A DNA stretch of 64,000 bases from Chondrosia reniformis (GCA_947172415.1 OX359202.1:498501-562500), one strand, 5' to 3'. Positions 1-12,639 are shown, numbered from the stretch's first letter. The notes: generated from the sequence alone by a model not told the origin. Numbers and translations: made by a program.

Positions 1-184
1 CTTGAGTTTCCAATTCTCTGTCATTTTGCCCCTCCCCTGTTGTTACCATGGAAACCGTGTAGACCTACGTACGTACGTGTATAGACCACATGTAATTACT
101 AATAACAGGAAATTCCCATACATAGTCAGCAAATCTAATTTCGGAAGTTGAGAAAAGTAGTTACCAGTAGTTAGACGAGAAGAA
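1..184. promoter_or_regulatory. 5' flank of the A20/AN1 gene with an X-box-like palindrome
   Basis: Non-coding sequence upstream of the zinc-finger gene. Positions 42-55 read GTTACCATGGAAAC, a near-perfect RFX X-box-like palindrome that recurs many times in this window. No TATA box is obvious. Calling this the promoter is inferred from position alone. Confidence 0.35.
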
Positions 185-2383
185 ATGGCAGAATCGGCTA
201 GAAGTCCCGAGTCCTCTGATTCTCAGAGTACACAGTCAAAACGATGCGCTTGTGGCTTTTGGGGGTGAGTTTAAAGGCGCTTAGAGTTTAGCGAACGAGT
301 TCACTGGGAGATTCTAAAGTTGTTGCCCACACTGACGAAACTCTATTTTAAATTATTTCTTCTCCATTTAGGACACCGGAAACACTGAATATGTGTTCAA
401 AGTGTTACAAGGGTGAGTTTTTTGGTAGAATGGTAACGTTTTAAATGATAATATCTCTGGAATTTCTGAGGAAAGTGGGCGCGCGTGTGTGTACCTTAAA
501 AGCTATCCTGTGTAACGCCTCGTAAATTGAATAACGTATGAAGCCAGCGCAGATACTATTTGCCGCGTACCCAGGTAGTCGTGACGTGACCTGAAGTACA
601 CGAAGCTACATATGTCATTGTCGTCTTTAGTCTAGAACGTAGATTTTTTAATTCTCTTTGATGCCCAAGAACTTCAAAGGGAGACTTTGTTCCACGTACG
701 CCATGTCATTGTGTTAATGGGGTTAAGCCTAAATGAACTGTTGACTGTCCACCAACCTATGACATCACAGCCTTGTTTACATATAAACATGGCTGATGTA
801 TCTAGGGTAGTTACTTCCCTCCAATGAGAGGTAAGGGGCGGAGTTTACTGATGTGAGATCTGACCACCACTTTATTTTTCACCAAAGTCCACCCCCCACT
901 GGGAGAATGATCAAATTTAATTCCTTCCCTTGTCTACCAAGGACCTAAATCTGTTTAACCATTAAAGGCCTTTTAGTGCACTTGAAGGGATAGATGTTGA
1001 CATAATAAAATGTGCATTTCATGCTCCAATTGAATGAATCTGTTTCACATGTGTCAAATTGTGATGACACTCTTCCTGTCAGGAAATGTGACAAAGCCCT
1101 ACTAATAAGACTTTGTAACTGATGACCTCATTGCATTACTTTGTGGTGGATTCAATAGTATGGACTGTATTACCTATGTAATTTGTGAACTGGCACAAAA
1201 GTGTGACATGATCTAACTGGATGTTTATGTTTCTCAATATAAAGAGAATGGAATTCCTACATAAAATATTTTTAGGTGAATCTTGAGGTTTTGAACACTT
1301 TGTATGTTTGCAGTGCCGTAAATCCAATATGAATATAATGTGTGAGCAACGTCATTATCAAAGAAAAGACTCCTTTTATTTTGATTTGTAGCAATGTGCC
1401 CCCAGACAGAATTAATATTCCATATTTTCGGAGTGGAACTAAAACATGATGTCATTTCTGTATCTGACTAGTGATGACATTGTTCATTAGATTGATTTGG
1501 CTTTTGATGTTAGTTTTGCCTTACATTAGAAGCCATTTTTTGTTGGCTGTCAATTAACTGAAATATTGTCTACTGTAAATAGACTATTTGGGGAAGCAAG
1601 GAAGCGTATCTCCTCAAAAACTTGAAAAGAGTGATCCAGTAAAGGTTTCTGAGAGAGCCAAGGAGGGGCAGCCTTCGCGATCAGAGTTGGACCCCCACTT
1701 ACCTGAAGATCGACCTACACAGAAGAACAAGAGAAAGTGCTGGACTTGTAAGAGTAAACTGGAGCTTGTTCAGCAGCAAGTTGGCATCTGTAGATGTGGT
1801 AAGACATCCCTTAGTACTTGTGTTGTGGCCACTAATAGTCAATCTTTGAGTGATAAATTGAGATTTAATTCTATTCAGTGTTAAACATGAATGTAAAACA
1901 GGCCTATTTCTCACCTCCATAATTACAAGGGTACAACTGAGTGGGTATGTGTGAAATAGTCACATTGAGGGCTGATAACAGTCTCCACTACAACTTTCTG
2001 GTTTCTAAACTCTACCTGACAGCACTGGTTTACTTACCTCTGAGCTACAGTATAGGACGATCCCTCCTTTATACTGATCATTATATACCAGCAGTTTATT
2101 AGATATAATCTAATAATGCTGTCGTAAGTATTTAGACAATAGTTGCATTAGCTTTGTATCATACAGTTTATCATGTGACAAACTCTCTAAGTCTTCCTTG
2201 TAAATCATCTAACTCAATGTTGTCATAGGTTACGTATTTTGTGTCTTACATCGGTTGCCGGAGCAACATCAATGCATCTACAATCATAAAGAGAGCGGGA
2301 GGCAAGCAGACTTGGGCAAGATGGTTCAGCCAAAGAAGCATCTTGGAAGGTCCTTCCATCGTCTTGACTCACAGCCAGAATGA
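185..2383 (+). CDS. A20/AN1-type zinc finger protein (ZFAND5/6-like), 4 exons
   Basis: Exons 185-264, 372-412, 1583-1798 and 2229-2383 join in phase to a 163-residue protein. The N-terminal A20-type finger contains [18 protein letters not shown]. The C-terminal AN1 finger has the full ligand set, from CWTC through CRC to FCxLH and HQC, followed by the usual basic tail. This two-finger order is that of ZFAND5/6 and plant SAP proteins, where A20 binds ubiquitin and AN1 acts in proteasome or stress responses. Family function is known; activity here is inferred. Oddity: the first two A20 cysteines are spaced C-A-C, closer than the usual C-x3-C, so the first ligand may not be standard. Exon 3 begins after AAATAG; that choice gives the family-like CSKCYKDYL junction. 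The middle is Ser/Pro/Glu-rich linker. Confidence 0.88.
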
Positions 2384-3080
2384 CTAGTGTTTTAATATAC
2401 ACTGTGCACTAACACTGTTTGCATCATTAAAACATGCTGTTGTTATAATATTATACACAATTCAATACTTCTGTTACTCTAATAATTTCTGATTTAGATG
2501 ACTGTGTCAAATTTCAAAGTGTTAATTGTCAGTTGTATTTTCATTCTATATAGTAGATGTGTTCTGTGGTCTCCCCCTCAGACCACTTTGTACACTATTT
2601 GTGTGTGGGATGGAAGGGAAGGATTAACCCTAGACTTCAGTCCACTAATACAATCCTACTTAATTAGGTGGAGTTAATATATGTGCCATTCACCATAAAC
2701 ATGTATATAAGTGGCGATGGTTTATACGTGTCCAGGTATAGCCCTGTGCTCTTTAACCACTTTTGGTTTGCTTTTATACTTCATTGTATGCATGGGCACT
2801 CTAATAATAATTATAATAATAATATATAGATTAGATTAATTGTATTCATAGGTTATAAAAATGGTCCTTTGTGAACTAAATGGGTGATGTACCAAAAGGG
2901 CTGAAGAAAATTAACAAGATGATTATCACTTCAGTTTTACAATTCTGGCACTGGATATATACACATCACAAAGGATGGTTTTGAGTAACAGATCACCTCT
3001 AATCATTTCATCATCATGGACTGTGATACAACTATATATTTATGTGGGTGAATGAGAGCAATAAAATGGACGCTTGTAAG
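2384..3080. other. Intergenic, tail-to-tail spacer
   Basis: AT-rich spacer between two convergent genes. It contains a short ATAATAATTATAATAATAATAT stretch near 2803-2824 and no open frame or family similarity that I can support. The 3' UTRs of both neighbours probably lie here. Confidence 0.6.
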
Positions 3081-3379
3081 TTATTTTGAGTTATTGGATT
3101 GACCACTCTTTTGCAGCCAGATCGGAACATCTGACTGCGACGATTCTTTCAGTTTCTGCATCATCAGGGCTCGCTTCCTTTTCATGGCGGCCGCTTCATC
3201 CAAGTGATCTTTGGACAGTGTCTGGGGGAAACCAAAGGCCGGAGGTGGGGTTTTTAAATAAAATGTGAAAGAAGTACCTTTACAACGTCTTCCTTTCTTG
3301 GTGTAGTACTCTTCATTAAAACCCAGCCCCCCAGTAAGACTCCTCCAAATATAACTGCATACCTTACAATGGCTGCCAT
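3081..3379 (-). CDS. Small mitochondrial inner-membrane assembly-factor-like protein (UQCC3/CBP4-like), 2 exons
   Basis: Minus-strand exons 3278-3379 and 3081-3221, separated by a 56-bp GT-AG intron, encode 80 residues. The N-terminus has one hydrophobic segment (about residues 4-22, YAVIFGGVLLGGWVLM). Then comes a TP-R turn (STTPRKEDVVK) and a charged helical tail with many Lys/Glu and Met. The layout resembles complex III assembly factor UQCC3 (fungal CBP4) in length, single N-terminal anchor, Thr-Pro after the membrane segment and an EAAxxxxx-basic helix. That is a remembered resemblance, not a search result; another small mitochondrial membrane protein is possible. It lies head-to-head with the prominin-like gene, 207 bp between start codons. 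Confidence 0.6.
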
Positions 3380-3586
3380 TTTGTATCAATTAATTAATTA
3401 GCCAAGCCCCTAATATGGAAAGTGACGAACTGGGTTATTAAGTCGTCGAGAAGAATTGATATACCAAACCGAAGATGATTCGCTGTTCTGTATTATAATG
3501 ACAATAACTTAGCAGTAAAACACAACGGATTTAGAAACTTATACAATCTGAACTCCGGACGTAGGCCCATATGGGATCGAATTGAG

Positions 3587-6500
3587 ATGTCGAAACCTTC
3601 CTATTTCACACTGGCCATCTTATTAGTATGTTTGCATGACAGCTGCCAGCAGAGAGAAGCCGAACTGAATATCTCACAGATTGGTTGTCCCACGGGAGGA
3701 CCCTACGATGGTGTAGGGGGAGAGAGTGACGATCGCGGGCTGTCTTTCATTGTCAACTTGGCCGGTGCAATACGGCACAGTATGGAACCGAAAGACATCC
3801 CACTTGAAAAGATAAAGAAGGCCTTTAAAGAGTGGTATGTTTGTCTAGCGTAACAAGTTTCTGTGTTAGAGAAACGAATGAATAAAGTGATTCGCCGTAT
3901 GACATCATAAAGCAACTAATGCATTTACAGTGGTTACTTTGTATTTCAGGAATGGCGATTTGGATACAATAGGGGAGGCGTTCAGTGAAGCCTCGCGAAC
4001 TGCCGGCCTTGACATTGCTACAAATGCTCTCTTCTCTGGAAGTAAGAATTAAATTACTCTTTCTCTCTCTTTCTCTCTCTCTTGTTTCTTCCTTGCTCCC
4101 AAACTCTCATGTGTTTCTGCTTCGCCTTTATAGGTTTTACACTTCTGCTCGGTTTGGCCACACCTCTTCTCTTTATCATTTTGGGGAGGGTGCTTCCGAG
4201 GATATGGAAGTTGGAGAGGGACCCGGAGGAGGGGGAGGAGGAGTCAAGCGATTGCAATGATGAGGAGAAGAACAGTACATTTGTGTCTCAGATTGCTGCA
4301 TGGTTGTTGGGCGTAGGACTGCTAGTGTCATGTGTTCTAGTGCTGGTTTTTGTGTCCATCCTAATGGCTGGCAACCAGAGGACCAGAGAGGGCATTAACA
4401 GGAGTACCGCAGTGGCTAGTGGTATTATTGCAGAGGTTGGTTTTAAAAGTCCGCTTGTCCATCCATTTTGTTGCTAAATTGTATATAGGTAAAGTTACAT
4501 ATGTATCCATACCACTGATTTCTATATTGCAATTCTTCAATAGATCAGTTATGTTAAACTGCCTTTCATTAAAGTGTTACATTAAACCTTGTATGCTTTA
4601 TAGCTAATGTTTATAGAATACTTGTCACTAAACGCAAGATTTCTCGGGCTACTGTATCAGTAGTTTGTATTATATAATGCTAATGATTTAAACGACCTAA
4701 TCATTCCTCAGTTGCCATGGTTACTTGAACTCTAGATTGTATGGCTTTTTTAAGTAGCCCAAATTCTTAAGATTCACTCACTCTTGTGGCTTCCTCAGCC
4801 CCAAATCTCCCACACTAGAGAAGGTCTTAGCCAGTAGTGGTGTGCATGTCGCACTGATGGGGATTCTTATAGCCCATTTTGAGTAAAGTGAACCATGTGG
4901 GCTGCCCTTTGAAATGGGGATAACCCTGTTATTTGAGGAACTGTGTCCTCTATTCTCATTAAGTGTTTATTGCATAATTAGGTTTCCCTTTATAACTATG
5001 TTGAATTTGATTTCTAACCATCTGTAGCTCATCCAGGCCAGAGATTCTGCCATTGTTGGTCTTAATGATATTCATGGCCAGTTCAGTCAGACATTGGAAG
5101 AACTGCAGAGAAAGTCAAGCAAGTGTGTTATTATGCCAACTTTGTAAGAGTAATTTCCTGGCTAATGAGATGCAATGGCAGCTAACACTCCTTCTAATTG
5201 CTTGATTAGCCAAAGTATTTTTTATGTGATGCAAGAAGCTGTAGTTACGTACATAATAACTGTTTTAAGGTGTGGTTACGTAATAACTGTTTTAAGGTGT
5301 GGTTACGTAATAACTGTTTTAAGGTGTGGTTACGTAATAACTGTTTTAAGGTGTGGTTATGTAATAACTGTTTTAAGGTGTGGTTACGTAATAACTGTTT
5401 TAAGGTGTGGTTACGTAATAACTGTTTTAAGGTGTGGTTACGTAATAACTGTTTTAAGGTGTGGTTACATAATAACTGTTTTAAGGTGTGGTTACGTAAT
5501 AACTGTTTTAAGGTGTGGTTACATAATAACTGTTTTAAGGTGTGGTTACGTAATAACTGTTTTAAGGTGTGGTTACGTAATAACTGTTTTAAGGTGTGGT
5601 TACGTAATAACTGTTTTAAGGTGTGGTTACGTAATAACTGTTTTAAGGTGTGGTTACGTAATAACTGTTTTAAGGTGTGGTTACATAATAACTGTGTGTC
5701 TGTAGTCATTTGAAGGTTCTAAGAGAATCAGATTCACTACATGGTGACAGTATGAAGGATGCTGCAGAGCTTGTAGGGGAAGTAAGTCTATTAGAGAAAT
5801 ACTCTCACTATTGGCTTGAGTGGCTAATTTGGTATCACGGCTAAACTTTACATTTTATTTAGTTTCAGAAAAGTTACCGAGAAGGGGATCTATCAGATCT
5901 ATATCCTGTGATTGATATCATTTGTAATGTATCCAAGATGCTGGATGACTTGTTTAACAACTATCTTGATCCACTGCTTGACAAGTTAAAGGAAATAGTT
6001 GGCTATTGTGAGAATTACGTTAACAGGCAAGATGAGATTGTTCAAAATGCTACAACTAATATTTGCCATCACCTTCTGGAAAATAAGGACATGTTTGCTC
6101 AATATAAGAGAAATAAAACTGGGGTATTTTTAAGTAATTTCATTCAATTTAGTCACTTAGCCAAAGAAGCTCGCAACCTGCTGCATTATAAATTTAATGA
6201 CTCTTGGCACCTAGTGTATAGTGCAGAAGTGGTGAGTTGCAACTGTGTTTGTTTTGATTATGTTGCTATGGTAATTGTTGCTATTGGTTACAGGTTGCAA
6301 TTGTGAATGAAACTTGGCAAAGCCATTTCAGAAATATGAATACATTTGAGGCCAATTTGGTGACGCTGGTGGAACAAGTAAAGTTAGAATACAGTACGGT
6401 CTCTCTGAATGCAACCTTTGGAGATATGTTGTCCACACTGACAGGAGAAAGGTAACTCCAATGTACCACAGGAGAGGATTAATTAAGTGTGACTATATAT

Positions 6501-9500
6501 AGATTACTGTGTATAATATTATCAGAGGGAAAATATATAGAAATCGCTCCAGAAAAGGATGGCCATAAAAATGTTTGATTATTGTTATATTATTACTGAT
6601 TGAGTAGCTACATATAACAGGAAATCATGGTTACTTGCATAGGAATCATTGGGTGTAAATGTAACACAATTGCTACCCTCCCTCTCCCTCTCTCTCCCTC
6701 TCCCTCTCTCTCCCTCTCCCTCTCTCCCTCTCCCTCTCCCTCTCTCTCCCTCTCCCTCTCTCCCTCTCCCTTTCCCTCTCCCTCCCTCTCCCTCTCCCTC
6801 TCTCCCTCCCTCTCCCTCTCCCTTCCTCTCTCCCAGGTACCTTCTAGGTTGGAGCACTATTCAGTATGGTATCATACTGATCCTCTCACTGGTGCTGCTC
6901 CCGCTGGTGGTGCTGCTGGTAGTGGTAGCTGGAATGGGTCTGGTCTACATATTCAACATATATAAGTGTGGACATGACACGAGAACTGCAGCAGTTGCAA
7001 CACATTTTAGCACTATCATGCAAAGGTACTACTAGAAATATCACCTTTCACCTCTGTACCTTGACCTCTCACCCCAACTCTATTGTAGAATTGTGACTGT
7101 TCTGTATTGTTCTTGTGTGGTCCTTGGATTGGCCTCCTTCATCCTCCTTCCTGCTGCGACTACCTTAGGGAGCCTTTGTGGACCAAAGGAAAATTTCAGT
7201 TCCCTAACAGGTATGTACATGTGCTGCGCTGTTGTGTTTTAAAAGTCACATGATCATCTGATGACTGTCATGTGATCATCACATGATCCATGCAGTTCTT
7301 AAGCTTCAACTGTTTATATTCCATTAAACATTTGACGTTCCCAACTGCAGACATACAATAGCATGATCTATCCTTCCATCAGGCATATCCCCTGATGTCA
7401 AGGACGCTTGCATGCAAACATTACCATTTTTGAATGTTAAAAAGAATTCCTTTGGACATTGTAATAGTTGACAGCCATTTTTGTGTCCCTAATTGATATA
7501 TTCTGCTTGTAGCACTGTACATGTACATATATAAGAATGCATGTACATATATGTCACCATTCTAATTTGTAGAAACCTTACTGGATGACGTAGAAATTTG
7601 GGGAGGAGTGTATCCCTTGGCAGCAGTGTTGCTCGGCAACCCATCTACACCTCTTTCATTGACACACCTGTTAAACAGTTGCAGCTGGGGTGGATCTCTA
7701 TATTTAGCCTTTAAATTGAACACATCTCACTCATTAAATCATCTTCCAGTTATGCATAATGAAATTGATGTTTTGAAGGAGAAAGTAAAAATATTTCAGT
7801 TACCAAAACCTTCCATTTTGGGTGTTAGCAACACAAAAGGATTGGGAATTCTGTTGAAACTCTTGCAAATTCAGTTTCCTGAAAAGTGGCCTGAATTATT
7901 TGTTTCCAACTTTACTAGCTTTGTGAAAGAAGTATTGACAAACATGGTTAGACATTTTGGCAGCCATTTTTATTAATTATTGTTTATATTCTCCTTGTTT
8001 CCATTTCCAGTCTAAATCTGCTGATTCAGGAAATATTCAGTATACAGTGTCCAATGCCTCAATATTGGCCAATCAGTCTCACACCAAAGTGATGTGGATG
8101 GAGGATGATCCTTTGAATGCAAAGGAATACCTCAAGAAAATACAATCAGACCAGTTGAAAACGCCATTTATTAGAATGTTGGACAAACAAGAGAAGATTG
8201 TCACTGCTGTAAACTCTACTGTAGCTCCTTTTCTGCACTCTAATGTCACTAGATGGCTGCAGGGAGTCGTTGATAACCACTTGGGAGAATTTGTTTCAGC
8301 AATTTCACCTTCAATATACTGTAGCTTTGGGTCTTGTAAGGTGAGTTTGGAGGATTTTAAAGGAGAATGGTGGTTGCATTGTCTCATATTCTATCCCTGT
8401 AGAATGGTCTGCAGATGTACACGGATTTCATGTCAGCTTCCTGCCGGGATGTTTTACATGGGATGGATGTTGTGTGGTCCTTGTCAATATGGCTGATCTG
8501 CCTCCTAATAGCTATGCTTCTGTGTACTATACCTCTTAGCAAGTTAGTTACGTAGCTGAAATCTCCTCTCCATCCGCCTCTCTCTCCCTCTCCCTCCCTC
8601 CCTCCCTCCCTGCCTCTCCCTACCTCCCTCCTCTCCCTCTCTCTCCCTCTCCCTACCTCCCCCCTCCCTCCCCCTCTCCCTCTCCCTTCCCTTTCTTCTA
8701 CCTTCTCCTCCCTTTCCTCTACCTTCTCCCCCCCCTCTCCCTCTCCCTTCCCTTTCCTCTACCTTCTCCTCCCTTTCCTCTACCTTCTCCTCCCTTTCCT
8801 CTACCTTCTCCTCCCTTTCCTCTACCTTCTCCTCCCTTTCCTCTACCTTCTCCTCCCTTTCCTCTACCTTCTCCACCCTAATCACATTTATCCGTATGCG
8901 TTGCCTACTCTTTGCTTTACAGGAGATTTGAGTATCCAAGCAGCAAGCTGAGGTTTGACAAGTTTTACTTTCCCCAAGTCTGTTTGCAACAATTAGTGAG
9001 TCCCTGGAGTACAATCTTGTGATGTGATGAATCTTTGCTACAGTTTGCCATTCTCATTTGCATGTACACTCCTCCCTCTGTAGATGTTTGCCGTCCTCTA
9101 TTGCACTGGCTCTGCAATAGATGGTGTGTTCATATCTGCTATCTATGGCAGTTCTGATTTCCATTCTAAAATCTGTTCTGAAGATTCAAATCTGTGTTGC
9201 CCTAACTGTGTTTGGTATGTGAAGACACTCCAGCTGATACTCCACAGGCAAATCAGCTAATTCCACAATTATTACTTGTGCCTTATATTCCCTCAGTAAT
9301 TATATTCATTGTTTTCTTATAATTATGGGCTACCTATTCTAATAAACATTTATTTTCTGTTACCATGGTGACTTTGTGTGAATGTCATGTGCTAGTCACA
9401 TGATACTTGTATGCGGTTCTTTGCTTCAAATGTTTAAGATCGATTAAACATTTGACGTTCCCAATCGCAGATAGAAAGAGAGGTGTCCATTCTCCCTCTG

Positions 9501-12500
9501 CACACCACTTCACTGGTGCACTGGAAGCTTACATGCCTTACAGCTAACAAATCAATAATCTAACACACCATTTTTAACATGCTACATTTTAATTTAGAGT
9601 AAAAGGCCTATAGGGAACTAAACTTAACCATGAACATGTTTCAGTTAGTTTAATAATACAGTAGGCTACTTTTGGAAGCCTACTCTCTCCTATTGCTATG
9701 GTAACTCCTCTCCTATTGCTATGGTAACCTCTCTCCTATTGCTATGGTAACCTCTCTCCTGTTGCTATGGTAACCTCTCTCCTATTGCTATGATAACCTC
9801 TCTCCTATTGCTATGGTAACCTCTCTCCTATTGCTATGGTAACCTCTCTCCTATTGCTATGGTAACCTCTCTCCTGTTGCTCTGGTAGCCTCTCTCCTAT
9901 TGCTATGGTAACCTCTCTCCTATTGCTATGGTAACCTCTCTCCTGTTGCTCTGGTAACCGCTGCAGGTCCTTTGCTATTTTGTTGTTGTGTATTTGTGTG
10001 GGCGTGGTGTTCGTCTTGTTTGTCTATCAATGCTACTTGATACATTGGACAAAAGGTTTGTGTATTTGTACATGCGGAAATTGTCTTTCAGTGAGGCAAC
10101 AGTTTTTCATTACCGATACATTTACTTTCTTTATTGTAGCGAGTGTTGATGGGAGAAGACAAAACTTTTGGTTCAAGCGCCATCTTGCAGTCAAGTTTTA
10201 TACTAAATTATTCATCTTGTGTATTCAGGTAATAACATAATCCTTAGCTAGTCAAAATTGGTTATCCACTCAATCTTGGTCGATATCCATTAAATAAACA
10301 GAGAATACAGTTAGTCTTTGAGTAATGATAAGGATTATTAGAATAAAGTTAGTCTTTGACTAGCTATAATATTGACAGTAAATATGTATTATGTAGTGAA
10401 TAAGGAGTTAATTGAGCTGAGCCAGTGGGAAGGCTATGATAGCCATTTAATATGACTTCAGTCTCCCAACCGAGATCTGACTTTGGCCACTTGGTTGGTC
10501 AGGTGTAATATGTACTTCCCAGTGATTAAATAATGTATAACTGTTATACACTCCGCCCCTAGCATTTTTGCGGGATAACACAAGCTTATAGGCATTTACT
10601 GAGTTATCAGTGGGATATCACGATATCACATTGTATAACTATAATAAGAGCCCGAAGTACCTCTTATTATAGTTATACAACGGTTGTGGGATATAATTAC
10701 CTTGGTTGCCCCAGCAACGGAGTGTATGTAACTATATTGGGATGACATCCTATATAAGGAGATTTGTACCCTTTTTCAGTACTGATTGATTGAACATCTT
10801 TGTTTATAGGATCTGTTCTTCTTTCTGCTGGGCGTGGTGTACATGTCATATGCTGGTCATGTGACCCTATCCAGTCTGGTGGTCCTTGTCTGGTTCTTAG
10901 CACATTTTATAATCTTTTTAACAACATTCATGAAAGAAAGGTATGATATACGTGTGTGTGTGTGGTATTTCCTTATTTGGTAGACTATACTAATGTACAG
11001 GGAGGAACTGATGATACATTAGTAGAACCAAATCTAGCACTAAGTTGATTTCAGCCAAGACTATTTCAGGCTAGCACTCCTGTAATGGCTGACTTTATCA
11101 GCACCTGTGAGGTTTTGGATCATGTAAAACTTTGTTTCCTCTAAACTATTTTAATGTCCAATAATTCCTTAATTAGTCGTTTTATATTATAGATTAAGAA
11201 GACCATTTTACTATGCTATGATTAGAGTTAAACATCAACTTAGAACTCTGAACATTCACATACATATGTACGTAGTATGAAGTGATAAGGGTTTTTTGTT
11301 GCATTCATAATGAGTATACTAATTTATTGAGACTCAGCAGCAATTGTATTTAAAAACAAATTGAACGTTTCGACCCGGAGGTCTTCATCAGCATAAATCG
11401 TATACTCATATGTAGTATGTATGTGGTACAGGCTTAAATGGAGTGATGGAGTATGTTTTTTTGTAAATTGAATAAATTACAATCTTTACCTTCGCATTTG
11501 ATATCTGATATACATATGTCAGTATATGCCCTATGCTTATGCAATACGGAGTGATAGATATGGTTTGAATGTCTTGGTTTGTATTATTTCAAAGGCGAGC
11601 ATTTCCCTTGTACTGGAACTGTTTGAAGAACGAAGCAAAGACCAAGGCGAACTGGCTCAAGCAGTGTGTGTCCACGCCCTCTCCACCCCCCTCCCTCCCC
11701 CCTCCCCCCAACGAGACAAACAGACCCGAAGAGCTGGAGATGGTGGAAGTGCCATATATTCCAGGAAGTGTGGTGGATGCAGGTAAGACCCATCTCTCCT
11801 GTACATTCCTCTGAACTGTCTCAACAGTGTCACTTTGACGTATGTGTTGCAGATGACAGAGTAGATTCCCATGGCCCCACCCCCCTGCCTCCCTACCGTG
11901 ACCCTAGCAACTCGTCTCAAGGCGCAATATCAGTCTCTGAGGATAGTGATGATGGTAGTGATACAGAATGTCCCAGTGAGGGAAACAGTACACTGAGGAG
12001 ACCGGTAAGGGTCAAGACTCCAGAGAATTGGTTGAGGCAGTCTTTAATTCTCCGTTTTTCTACAGGTGCATCGTCCTCTTAGCATTGTTGTGTTAGATCA
12101 GCCCTTTGAGTCTGACTGCGATGAAGCAGCTTTGAGGAGAACTGAAGGATTAAAGGCTAGAGAAAATGGTGGGATCGATGTTGTGAAACTGCCTTCCTTT
12201 GATCTCCTCTATGACTCCTCCACCATACGGAGTGGGAGTTACCAGAGTATAAAATGGGGGTCTGACTCATACAGCACATGTGCGCCTTCTTCACTGGCCC
12301 ACCTCACCAGCTGCGATGACATGTCTGATTATGTAAGAATTAGTATCTCTTCCTTATCGCTGACGTGGTCCTTTCATTCCTCTAGTCTCCCAAAGCTAAT
12401 TTACTAATGATTTGTTTGCTCCGTTCATTTTACAGTTCTCCTTGTCTAGTGCTGTTCTACTGACTCCCTTTTACGTGCATCTCTCTCTCTCTCTCTTTAG

Positions 12501-12639
12501 GAAGACTTTCGACACAAGAAGATAAGATCAAGATTAAATTTTTCAGGCGACCTTACTTATGTGAGCAGCTTTGTGTCTCATTTTGGTGTTGCTTAGCAAC
12601 GTGTCACCAACTTATTTCTCTCTTGTGTAGGAAGTATAG
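3587..12639 (+). CDS. Prominin-like pentaspan glycoprotein with an extra C-terminal four-pass membrane module, 22 exons
   Basis: Twenty-two exons with consistent phases give 1227 residues. Exon edges include 3587-3834, 3950-4041, 4134-4435, 5863-6231, 6837-7025, 7573-7946, 8011-8340, 8403-8542, 8923-8995, 9084-9214, 9967-10055, 10140-10228, 10810-10940, 11595-11782, 12066-12332 and 12631-12639. A signal peptide is followed by TM1 (about 114-134), a short acidic cytoplasmic loop, TM2 (167-190), a large first ectodomain, TM3 (456-486), TM4 (511-537), a large second ectodomain with NxS/T sites, and TM5 (808-829). This is prominin topology, and the second loop has prominin-like cysteines. Prominins shape membrane protrusions and bind cholesterol. 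The frame then continues into TM segments near 854-877, 900-926, 953-973 and 975-999, and a Pro/acidic tail with LPPY. The last part vaguely recalls TMEM26 (IQD before hydrophobic residues). A second gene starting at the ATG opening exon 14 (9084) is the main alternative. Confidence 0.75.
5249..5698 (+). repeat. 27-bp minisatellite in a prominin-gene intron, about 16-17 copies
   Basis: Tandem copies of TAATAACTGTTTTAAGGTGTGGTTACG (27 bp), with only C/T changes at one CpG (TTACG to TTACA or TTATG). Because 27 is divisible by 3 and the unit lacks stops in several frames, it makes artificial ORFs on both strands. It fills the intron between exons ending at 5122 and starting at 5706, and the last copy runs directly into the acceptor CTGTAG. 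Confidence 0.95.
6677..6836 (+). repeat. CT-rich microsatellite acting as polypyrimidine tract
   Basis: A run of CCCTCT/CCCTCTC units about 160 bp long that ends in TCCCAG at 6836, the acceptor of the prominin exon encoding TM3. The pyrimidine-rich strand is the sense strand of the gene. Confidence 0.9.
7310..7360. repeat. Short dispersed repeat (copy 1)
   Basis: The stretch ATTAAACATTTGACGTTCCCAA recurs in a second prominin intron at about 9443-9475, each time followed by a CGCAGA/TGCAGA-type sequence. Probably a fragment of a small transposon family; only these two copies were spotted. Confidence 0.5.
8570..8880 (+). repeat. Pyrimidine-rich minisatellite, 21-bp units
   Basis: Begins as CTCCCT repeats and becomes about eight copies of a 21-bp unit (CTTTCCTCTACCTTCTCCTCC). 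It lies in the intron before the acceptor at 8922. Pyrimidines are again on the sense strand of the prominin-like gene. Confidence 0.92.
9443..9475. repeat. Short dispersed repeat (copy 2)
   Basis: Second copy of the ATTAAACATTTGACGTTCCCAA element described at 7310-7360, in a later intron of the same gene. Confidence 0.5.
9548..9625 (+). repeat. MITE-like family, partial copy
   Basis: Contains AATCTAACACACCATTTTTAACATGC, then TAGAGTAAAAGGCCTATAGGG and AACTAAAC. These are the hallmark blocks of a dispersed family found at least seven more times after 42 kb. Here the second half of the element is missing. Confidence 0.7.
9680..9963 (+). repeat. 23-bp minisatellite carrying X-box half-sites, about 12 copies
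   Basis: Unit CCTATTGCTATGGTAACCTCTCT. Each copy carries TATGGTAAC, the right half of the X-box-like palindrome seen elsewhere, and a pyrimidine run. It ends at the acceptor CTGCAG (9966) of the prominin exon for the seventh predicted membrane segment. Confidence 0.93.
11335..11405 (+). repeat. Dispersed repeat fragment (GAGGTCTTCATCAGC family)
   Basis: Sequence TTGAACGTTTCGACCCGGAGGTCTTCATCAGC. The same core, in a 44-bp unit, is tandemly triplicated near 45340-45476. Located in the intron before exon 18 of the prominin-like gene. Confidence 0.6.

Noticed and set aside
5175-5713. Long ORFs on both strands over the 27-bp repeat
   Set aside because: Intronic minisatellite; prominin exons flank it with perfect phase when it is skipped.
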